From a virus, in the IMG/VR virus record IMGVR_UViG_3300001352_000012, positions 1 to 56,007 of that record: DNA of 56,007 bases; one strand, written 5' to 3'. Position 1 is the first letter of the stretch, and each line of letters starts with the position of its first letter. Positions 43,178 through 48,163 of this stretch are shown piece by piece. A program made the position numbers and the translations under genes. Below the pieces are notes generated by a model, which did not search any database, was not told where the DNA came from, and worked only from the letters and a program-made list of their open reading frames with translations.

Positions 43178-43433
43178 ATGCCCTATTCTTTGAGATACTT
43201 CTAAACAGTTCAGACCTACTTAAAGGGCGTTCTGTTGGCGTTTCTTTTTTCTTTGGTTGCTTAATCTGTTTAACTTGTTTTGGGGGCTTAGATTCGTCCT
43301 TTGTTACTTTGTCGGGGGCTAAACTTGTTTCAATAAGTAGATTGATCGCTTTGCTTATACTAACGCCCTTTTGTTTTGCGTACTCAGCTATCAATATTTC
43401 GTTAGCCCTGTTTAAATAAATTCCTTTTGTCAT
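43176..43433 (-). CDS. Ribbon-helix-helix DNA-binding regulator
   Basis: The product is 85 aa. Residues about 4-40 (GIYLNRANEILIAEYAKQKG then SISKAINLLIETSL) fit the ribbon-helix-helix fold: a short strand, a helix, a turn with GVSISKA, and a second helix. The C-terminal half is a basic Pro/Lys/Gln-rich tail (PPKQVKQIKQPKKKETP). It is the only minus-strand gene in the right arm. Its start is 12 bases from an array of perfect palindromes (43445-43497), so it probably represses itself and perhaps the rightward gene at 43837. A partition-type (ParG/Omega-like) role is an alternative. Confidence 0.68.
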   Translation of the reverse strand: MTKGIYLNRANEILIAEYAKQKGVSISKAINLLIETSLAPDKVTKDESKPPKQVKQIKQPKKKETPTERPLSRSELFRSISKNRA

Positions 43434-43444
43434 TACAATATGTT

Positions 43445-43497
43445 ATATAATTATATAGTACACTAGTATACTACTATACTAATAGACTAGTATACTA
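43445..43497. promoter_or_regulatory. Palindromic operator array of the RHH regulator
   Basis: ATATAATTATAT (43445-43456) is a perfect palindrome. ACTAGTATACTA occurs at 43462-43473 and again at 43486-43497, each containing the perfect palindrome TAGTATACTA, 24 bases apart. CTATACTAATAG lies between. This is what a multi-site operator for a dimeric RHH protein looks like. Confidence 0.65.
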
Positions 43498-43627
43498 TTA
43501 AAAGGTTGCTTTTTATCCTTTTGTACGGATAGATAGAGGACGTATAAAACCCCCATAAACTTTACCCCAATAAACTAAACATAACAGCCAATACAGCTAA
43601 ACCCCTTTAAACACTAGCCTTTTAGAA

Positions 43628-43691
43628 TACCCTACTAACCCGATAGACTTATATATTATCTATTCTATTACCCTACTAACTTACTAGACTT
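43628..43691. repeat. Two 23-bp iteron-like direct repeats
   Basis: TACCCTACTAAC-CCGA-TAGACTT (43628-43650) is repeated as TACCCTACTAAC-TTAC-TAGACTT (43669-43691), 19 of 23 bases identical, with starts 41 bases apart and AT-rich sequence between. They lie in the 400-base non-coding gap right of the RHH gene. They could be binding sites for a replication or partition protein. Confidence 0.65.
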
Positions 43692-43748
43692 CTTATTCCT
43701 TAACAATTTGGTAACATAGGTAATACTTTTAGTTAATGTAAAGTGCTG

Positions 43749-43756
43749 TATGTTTG
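43749..43756 (+). promoter_or_regulatory. TATGTTTG promoter box for the 201-aa gene
   Basis: GTATGTTTGC matches the GTAnnTTTGC pattern and is identical to the box at 50076-50085. It is 81 bases upstream of ATG 43837. The -33 TTG is not clear. The leader contains GCGGGGG at 43800-43806. Confidence 0.55.
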
Positions 43757-43836
43757 CTGTATAGAAATCAAATAATAGTTCTTGCCCTTGTTACTTTATG
43801 CGGGGGCTTTAATTAACTAAAAAAGAAAATAACAAG

Positions 43837-44442
43837 ATGAAAAATTCAGTAGTCAAACATTCAGACAATGTAATTCAAGCAAATTTATTAAGATGGTTTG
43901 AACTTGCAAGCGATGAACAGATTAAAAACGGCAAAAATTGGTATGTTGATGCAATGAACTTTGCGTCTTATTTAGCTGATAAATACGATATTGATAAGTA
44001 TATTGCCGCAACAGTTATAAGCGCATTAAGCCCAAATAACAAATGGGAGCGAAACAAGGTTGATGCTGAAGCAGTCATAAAGGCATTTCAAAATGGCATT
44101 TTGCCCGAAAGTATTAAGGTATGCACATATAACGCCAACAAACTAAAAGCGTTCAATGCATTAGATGGTCAATTGATAAGTGAGAAATCGCCAAAGACTC
44201 ACGCATTTTCGATGAATGTAGGCTTGAATAGTTCAGATCACATAACGATAGACAAGTGGCATCTGAGAGCTTGCGTTATTAAGCCAAAGGAGGGGATACA
44301 AGAATGTTCTGAATCGTGTACAAACGTTCAATATAGACGGATCGAAAAAATAACTGCACTACTAGCCAAAAAACTAGGCTTAAAAGGGTACGAACTGCAA
44401 GCCATTATATGGGTAACCATAAAAGATGCTTGGAACAGATAA
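43837..44442 (+). CDS. 201-aa protein, possible HhH-GPD-type DNA glycosylase
   Basis: The sequence has AATVISALSPNNKWERNKVD, KVCTYNANKLKAFNA, SPKTHAFSMNVGLNSSDHIT, then TIDKWHLRAC and a C-terminal GLKGYELQAIIWVTIKDAW. The order resembles HhH-GPD base-excision glycosylases, where KxxA then VDTHVxR carries the catalytic Asp; here the equivalent would be Asp in TIDKWHLR. The canonical LPGVG hairpin is not obvious. If correct it may act on a damaged or modified base in phage or host DNA. The family is seen in other phages from memory; the glycosylase link is inference. Confidence 0.45.
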   Translation: MKNSVVKHSDNVIQANLLRWFELASDEQIKNGKNWYVDAMNFASYLADKYDIDKYIAATVISALSPNNKWERNKVDAEAVIKAFQNGILPESIKVCTYNANKLKAFNALDGQLISEKSPKTHAFSMNVGLNSSDHITIDKWHLRACVIKPKEGIQECSESCTNVQYRRIEKITALLAKKLGLKGYELQAIIWVTIKDAWNR

Positions 44443-44527
44443 ATTTTACTTAACTTAAACTTAACATTAGCTTTATATTTACTTAATACGCGGGGGTTAT
44501 CTTCGCCTTATCAAAACAAACAAACAA

Positions 44528-44953
44528 ATGGGAAATATTAGAAACTTTATCGAATCAGTAACTACAAATGGGGGCGCAAGCCTTAACATTAACAACGGAG
44601 AATTAAACCCAACAAAAGGTTATTTTGTATCCGTTGCGGGGGCGGAAAATAAGATCAATGACTTTAATGGTGACGATCTTAAAAATTACATCCTCGAAAA
44701 CGCTGAACTGCTCAACACTGAAAATGTATTTCTTGGAGGTTGGATGCACAAAGGCGAAATCTACCTTGACTGCAGTCAGCAAATAGCCGACAAACGAACG
44801 GCAATTATAAAAGGTATGGAGCGCGGACAAATTGCAATATACGATGCAGCAAAAGGTAAGGAAATACTATTGCCTACTGCACAGAAATGCGGCACAGAAA
44901 CACAAAAGAAAACGTATATGAGTCAAAAAGCTACTGAACTATGCGAAAACTAA
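44528..44953 (+). CDS. 141-aa phage/plasmid-type hypothetical protein (GGW...YLD family)
   Basis: It begins MGNIRNFIESVTTNGGASLN and contains PTKGYFVSVAGAENKI, VFLGGWMHKGEIYLDCSQQI and ERGQIAIYDAAKGKEILLP. The GGW...YLD...QIAI pattern recurs in small proteins of phages and conjugative elements as I recall, without known function. It is soluble, with no membrane segment. The gene overlaps the following 55-aa gene by 13 bases. Confidence 0.65.
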   Translation: MGNIRNFIESVTTNGGASLNINNGELNPTKGYFVSVAGAENKINDFNGDDLKNYILENAELLNTENVFLGGWMHKGEIYLDCSQQIADKRTAIIKGMERGQIAIYDAAKGKEILLPTAQKCGTETQKKTYMSQKATELCEN

Positions 44954-45108
44954 TTGAATTAAGACTAGCCTTCAACATGATGCGGAGGCTCAGACGTAAC
45001 CCTAACTTATTTGAAGGGCTATTAATGGGAGGCTTTAAAGGCTACAAAAATTATACACTGAACGAATTAGAAAACGAAACAAACGAAACTTTTGGAAAAA
45101 ACGAATAA
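44941..45108 (+). CDS. 55-aa basic hypothetical protein
   Basis: The frame from ATG 44941 begins MRKLIELRLAFNMMRRLRRN and ends in an Asn/Glu-rich tail (YTLNELENETNETFGKNE). The N-terminal basic amphipathic helix could bind nucleic acid or membrane. It overlaps the previous gene by 13 bases and ends 11 bases before the next start. Fit between neighbours is the main evidence. Confidence 0.55.
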   Translation: MRKLIELRLAFNMMRRLRRNPNLFEGLLMGGFKGYKNYTLNELENETNETFGKNE

Positions 45109-45119
45109 ATTTATTTAAA

Positions 45120-45407
45120 ATGAAAGAATTTATAAAAAATACATTAGTGCAAATGCACAGAGAAACTACTACCGACAAATACGGACAAGTGGGTAGAAGT
45201 AATTTTACACCAAGTTTATTTGGTGACAGAAAGGAAGAAGTTGAACAATATTGTAAAGAAAATAAGGGTGTTCTCCAATACTCTACCTACGGAGCAAGTT
45301 ATGGTACTTACAAGGCATTTACTATTGAAGATGCTGAAATTAGAAAATCGTGTAGTGAAGCGTTAAGTAAAAACGAAAACTACCTTAGAAATGTAAACTC
45401 TTGGTAG
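45120..45407 (+). CDS. 95-aa hypothetical protein
   Basis: It begins MKEFIKNTLVQMHRETTTDK and contains DRKEEVEQYCKENKGVLQYS and YGTYKAFTIEDAEIRKSCS. It is soluble with two Cys. It is the first of a run of small acidic genes, several of which share a conserved leader sequence, although this one lacks the leader. No family is recognised. Confidence 0.58.
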   Translation: MKEFIKNTLVQMHRETTTDKYGQVGRSNFTPSLFGDRKEEVEQYCKENKGVLQYSTYGASYGTYKAFTIEDAEIRKSCSEALSKNENYLRNVNSW

Positions 45408-45431
45408 CATTATACACAACAACCAATAAAC

Positions 45432-45455
45432 AAATAGGTGATGTCTTACCATCAA
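45432..45455 (+). promoter_or_regulatory. Conserved leader element, copy 1
   Basis: AAATAGGTGATG-T-CTTACCATCAA, ending 7 bases before ATG 45463. Copies 2 and 3 are at 45836 and 46849. GATG and CATC could form a small stem. The internal ATG would also open a short out-of-frame peptide overlapping the gene start. AACCAATAAAC upstream is shared with copy 3. Confidence 0.65.
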
Positions 45456-45462
45456 ATCAATT

Positions 45463-45795
45463 ATGAAAACTATAAAAGTTAAATCCGCTTTAGGATATAG
45501 AGAAAGTGATTTAGAAAATACTACTTCAAATGATGATGCTTATGAAAAAGCATTTGATTCAATGGATGTAAACAACGCAAAATCAACTGAAGTAGTATCT
45601 GTCAATATACTAGAATTAGCTAGTGAGTTAGCAGATATGCAGCTTAAATTGGTGTGGGGTGAAACAAGGAAAGGTCTATATGAAGATGAAGATGCTTGCA
45701 TAACCACATATAGTGATGAAGCGCAAGACATATTTAATGATTTGTACGATAAGTATTATTCATTAATAGAAAGTATTCAAGAAGTAAACAACTAA
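45463..45795 (+). CDS. 110-aa acidic hypothetical protein with conserved leader
   Basis: It begins MKTIKVKSALGYRESDLENT, is strongly acidic and helical in its second half (SVNILELASELADMQLKL, EAQDIFNDLYDKYYSLIES). The leader element copy 1 precedes it. Small acidic early proteins can be DNA mimics or inhibitors of host enzymes, but there is no direct evidence here. No family is recognised. Confidence 0.58.
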   Translation: MKTIKVKSALGYRESDLENTTSNDDAYEKAFDSMDVNNAKSTEVVSVNILELASELADMQLKLVWGETRKGLYEDEDACITTYSDEAQDIFNDLYDKYYSLIESIQEVNN

Positions 45796-45835
45796 TATGC
45801 TGAAAAAGTTTTAAAAGAAAAATCAAATCAAAATC

Positions 45836-45859
45836 AAATAGGTGATGGCTTACCATCAA
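45836..45859 (+). promoter_or_regulatory. Conserved leader element, copy 2
   Basis: AAATAGGTGATG-G-CTTACCATCAA, ending 7 bases before ATG 45867. In this copy GATGG and CCATC form a perfect 5-bp stem with loop CTTA. Confidence 0.65.
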
Positions 45860-45866
45860 TTAAATT

Positions 45867-46328
45867 ATGAGAACAATAGAAACAAAAATTTATACGATAG
45901 ACGAGCATCCTGACCAAGATAAATGCTTTGAATGGATTAGAAATAATATATATGATTTGAATGAATGTTCAGTACATGAAGTAGTAGATAGCCTGAAAGC
46001 ATTACAAAAAGTAATTGGTGGAGACTTAGATTATTCAATCGGTCAATCACCTGATAGAGGAGAATTTATAACATTCAAAAACTACGATGAGGATTCGCTT
46101 AAAGAACTTAATGCTGATGAATGTCCACTAACAGGAGTATGTTGGGATGCTGACTTAATTAAAAGTATGCAAGCAGATGAAGATGCTTACTTTTATTCTA
46201 TTACTACTACCAATGGTGTATTGCGAGCATTGCATGAAGACACTGAGTACATTTATTCAGATGAAGGATTACGAGAGCTTTGCGAGGCAAATGAATATGA
46301 ATTTACAGAAGAAGGTGAAAAAATATAA
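45867..46328 (+). CDS. 153-aa acidic hypothetical protein with conserved leader
   Basis: It begins MRTIETKIYTIDEHPDQDKC and includes CFEWIRNNIYDLNECSVHEV, GGDLDYSIGQSPDRGEFITF and CPLTGVCWDADLIKSMQ. The opening, ending in an [AEW]-type helix after a short strand, recalls a broad class of small proteins in Bacteroidota and their phages ('...KAIEWIR'), of unknown function. It is acidic with several Cys and has no membrane segment. Leader element copy 2 precedes it, and a structured RNA-like stretch follows its stop. Confidence 0.6.
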   Translation: MRTIETKIYTIDEHPDQDKCFEWIRNNIYDLNECSVHEVVDSLKALQKVIGGDLDYSIGQSPDRGEFITFKNYDEDSLKELNADECPLTGVCWDADLIKSMQADEDAYFYSITTTNGVLRALHEDTEYIYSDEGLRELCEANEYEFTEEGEKI

Positions 46329-46329
46329 A

Positions 46330-46394
46330 GGTGCTAGGGACTGTCTCGAGAATGCCGAGACCAAGGGGTGAAAGCCCCTTGCTCCGCTCAAACC
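46330..46394 (+). ncRNA. Structured leader: two stacked hairpins, unknown class
   Basis: GTCTCG (46343-46348) pairs with CGAGAC (46356-46361) around a 7-base loop. Immediately adjacent, CAAGGGG (46362-46368) pairs with CCCCTTG (46375-46381) around TGAAAG. GGT (46330-46332) and ACC (46392-46394) could close a multiway junction. The element begins 2 bases after a stop and ends 18 bases before ATG 46413. It matches no riboswitch I recognise; a cis-acting leader or small RNA is possible. Confidence 0.5.
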
Positions 46395-46412
46395 AATAAA
46401 CAAAAAAGTATT

Positions 46413-46790
46413 ATGAAAGTTATACTAACAAATCGCGAATCAGAAGAGTTATTTTATATCTCCCTTTGCAATGGGGGAGAATACATATGTGGGTATGGTC
46501 TTGAATTAGATTATTCTGATTATGATTACGAAAAGGCTAAATCTAAGCTAGAGTCATCGTGCTACGAAGATATCTTAATGCAGATACTAAGAGATGGTGG
46601 TGAATTGGAACTAGCTGACCATGAATGTGATGGTGAATATAACAAGTCAATAACATTGAAAGACGTTCATAACAAGGTGCAAGAAACGCCCTTAAAGCAT
46701 CTAATAGATGCTATCAACGAAAATGACGATGCGTGTACCGCTGATGTCATCTTGCAAACTGTATTCTATGGAGAGATAATCTTCGGTTAA
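46413..46790 (+). CDS. 125-aa acidic hypothetical protein
   Basis: The start is ATG 46413 (MKVILTNRESEELFYISLCN); earlier codons lie inside the hairpin leader. It is strongly acidic (LELDYSDYDYEKAKSKLESS, GGELELADHECDGEYNK) with a C-terminal helical part (CTADVILQTVFYGEIIFG). It is preceded by the tandem-hairpin element and followed by a long hairpin. No family is recognised. Confidence 0.6.
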   Translation: MKVILTNRESEELFYISLCNGGEYICGYGLELDYSDYDYEKAKSKLESSCYEDILMQILRDGGELELADHECDGEYNKSITLKDVHNKVQETPLKHLIDAINENDDACTADVILQTVFYGEIIFG

Positions 46791-46791
46791 A

Positions 46792-46834
46792 ACCACATCA
46801 CCTCATAGCGTAACTGCTATGGGGTTTTGGTGGT
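46792..46834 (+). other. Long intergenic RNA hairpin
   Basis: CCTCATAGC (46801-46809) pairs with GCTATGGGG (46816-46824, one U-G) around GTAACT, and ACCAC (46792-46796) pairs with GTGGT (46830-46834) as an outer stem. No U-run follows, so a processing, stability or partial-termination role is more likely than a standard terminator. Confidence 0.6.
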
Positions 46835-46848
46835 ATAAACCAATAAAC

Positions 46849-46874
46849 AAATAGGTGATGTTGCTTACCATCAA
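46849..46874 (+). promoter_or_regulatory. Conserved leader element, copy 3
   Basis: AAATAGGTGATG-TTG-CTTACCATCAA, ending 9 bases before ATG 46884. The two extra bases change the frame of the internal ATG, whose short peptide would end in a TGA overlapping the gene start (ATGA). Confidence 0.65.
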
Positions 46875-46883
46875 AAAATTATT

Positions 46884-47039
46884 ATGAAAATATTTAAAAC
46901 ATTAGACGATGCAATATCTCAGTTAGAGGAAGATTATATAGGGTCTATTGAATCTCATATAAAGAGCATAAAAAGTAGGGGTATTACAAGATACAATGGG
47001 ACTATTTATATTGTTGATAAATACGGAATTTTAAACTGA
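46884..47039 (+). CDS. 51-aa hypothetical protein with conserved leader
   Basis: The frame from ATG 46884 begins MKIFKTLDDAISQLEEDYIG and ends RGITRYNGTIYIVDKYGILN. The first half is helical and acidic, the second beta-type. Leader element copy 3 directly precedes it, which supports translation because the other two copies also sit before real genes. No family is recognised. Confidence 0.58.
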   Translation: MKIFKTLDDAISQLEEDYIGSIESHIKSIKSRGITRYNGTIYIVDKYGILN

Positions 47040-47043
47040 AAGA

Positions 47044-47100
47044 ATGCTTACTATACTAATAATATTTTTAATTTTGATACTTAAACTAAGGAAACTATGA
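47044..47100 (+). CDS. Possible 18-aa hydrophobic micropeptide
   Basis: MLTILIIFLILILKLRKL is a single hydrophobic helix with a basic tail. Its TGA overlaps the next ATG (ATGA), and it starts 4 bases after the previous stop, which fits this packed region. It could be a real small membrane peptide or chance. Confidence 0.3.
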   Translation: MLTILIIFLILILKLRKL

Positions 47101-47243
47101 AAACAATCGAACACAGCTACCAAGTAAGCAAGATGCTAGAGGTAATGAACAGTAGTATTATTGCGGGGGGCTACCCCGACTACGAAGAAGGTGCTACATA
47201 TATACTCTGCATGAACGGCAAAGCTCAAACATATTTAAACTAG
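47097..47243 (+). CDS. 48-aa hypothetical protein
   Basis: The frame from ATG 47097 begins MKTIEHSYQVSKMLEVMNSS and continues IIAGGYPDYEEGATYILCMN. The start follows AAGGAAACTATG, a context shared with other early genes here. It ends 8 bases before the next start. No family is recognised. Confidence 0.55.
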   Translation: MKTIEHSYQVSKMLEVMNSSIIAGGYPDYEEGATYILCMNGKAQTYLN

Positions 47244-47251
47244 GAGAAAAC

Positions 47252-47596
47252 ATGACACAAGAAATAAAAGAACTAGAAGAACTATACAGAAATAGTTATC
47301 TTCGTGAGCAAAAGACATTAAACCAAGAAGCACGAACAGGAATACCTAGAGAGGAAATCCTACATGAGTATATAAAGATTGATAGATTGTTGGGGTATAT
47401 AGCCAATAAGATAAAGAGCGATCAACCCCCCGCACAAATAAAAATACTAAAGGAAAGAAAAAGTTTCTACAATGAAATGATAAAGCCTTACAAAGAATAC
47501 AAAGCAATAGTAGAGAGTAAGAGAGAGGACTATAAAAGGAGATTAAAAGCTGCTCAGTTTGTAAAACCCGAGCCTAATATGCGTGTATTTAATTAA
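47252..47596 (+). CDS. 114-aa coiled-coil hypothetical protein
   Basis: It begins MTQEIKELEELYRNSYLREQ and is almost wholly helical and charged (EYIKIDRLLGYIANKIKSDQ, LKERKSFYNEMIKPYKEYKA), with a basic C-terminus. An AGGAGAAAAC Shine-Dalgarno-like stretch precedes the start. It could be an adaptor or oligomerisation protein. No family is recognised. Confidence 0.6.
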   Translation: MTQEIKELEELYRNSYLREQKTLNQEARTGIPREEILHEYIKIDRLLGYIANKIKSDQPPAQIKILKERKSFYNEMIKPYKEYKAIVESKREDYKRRLKAAQFVKPEPNMRVFN

Positions 47597-47603
47597 ATAA
47601 ATT

Positions 47604-47789
47604 ATGGACTATAAATTAATTGACAACATTGAAGTAGATGACATTGACACTAGCGACTACCCTGATTTTTGCGATGCGTTCATATCAAGTGCTGACTATA
47701 ACGGCAAACCAATGACTGATGAGCAGTTAGATAAACTTAATGAAGATAGCGACTTTGTTTATCAAAAAGTGCAAGAGCTTTTATTCTAA
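47604..47789 (+). CDS. 61-aa conserved-type acidic small protein
   Basis: It begins MDYKLIDNIEVDDIDTSDYP and contains PDFCDAFISSADYNGKPM and LTDEQLDKLNEDSDFVYQKV-like sequence. Short proteins with this 'veDID..DYPDFCDAyI...LtdeqLeeLne' pattern recur in phages and bacteria as I recall, with unknown function. It is highly acidic and has a single Cys. Confidence 0.65.
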   Translation: MDYKLIDNIEVDDIDTSDYPDFCDAFISSADYNGKPMTDEQLDKLNEDSDFVYQKVQELLF

Positions 47790-47814
47790 CGGTAAGTATA
47801 AAAACAGTAGCGAT

Positions 47815-48075
47815 ATGGAAGATAAAATATTTGATATAGTAACAGACCTAATTAGAGATGATATAACTAAGGATGAAGCAATAGACAAGCTATTGATTTT
47901 ATACAATGTTAGGCTTTCGTTGTTTCAAAAAAACAGACTTGACTTGCTTAATTGGGCTAAAAGTGAATTAAAGCAAGAAACAAACACTAAACTTGGTAAG
48001 ACAATGACACCTTATAGAAGTGATAAAATTATATTCTTGCGTAGGATTATAGATTGGCTCAACAATGAAGCCTAA
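47815..48075 (+). CDS. 86-aa hypothetical protein
   Basis: The start is ATG 47815 (MEDKIFDIVTDLIRDDITKD); a longer frame from 47740 would overlap the previous gene by 50 bases. It is helical (DEAIDKLLILYNVRLSLFQK) with a C-terminal MTPYRSDKIIFLRRIIDWL. No family is recognised. Confidence 0.58.
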   Translation: MEDKIFDIVTDLIRDDITKDEAIDKLLILYNVRLSLFQKNRLDLLNWAKSELKQETNTKLGKTMTPYRSDKIIFLRRIIDWLNNEA

Positions 48076-48139
48076 CAATTATATATAACACATTCAAAAA
48101 TTTGAACCGATGGAAACCCCCAGTAGAAGCGGAGGAACT

Positions 48140-48163
48140 ATGAAAGAATTAAATAAATTATGA
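48140..48163 (+). CDS. Possible 7-aa leader peptide coupled to primase-helicase
   Basis: GCGGAGGAACT-ATG starts MKELNKL, whose TGA overlaps the primase-helicase ATG at 48160 (ATGA). The strong GGAGG site serves this start rather than the larger gene directly. It may deliver ribosomes to the primase-helicase start by coupling. Confidence 0.4.
   Translation: MKELNKL

Noticed and set aside
43441-43700. CRISPR-like short repeats in the 43.4-43.7 kb gap
   Set aside because: Repeats are only two copies per class, not evenly spaced with unique spacers, and no cas genes are present; an operator or iteron explanation fits better.
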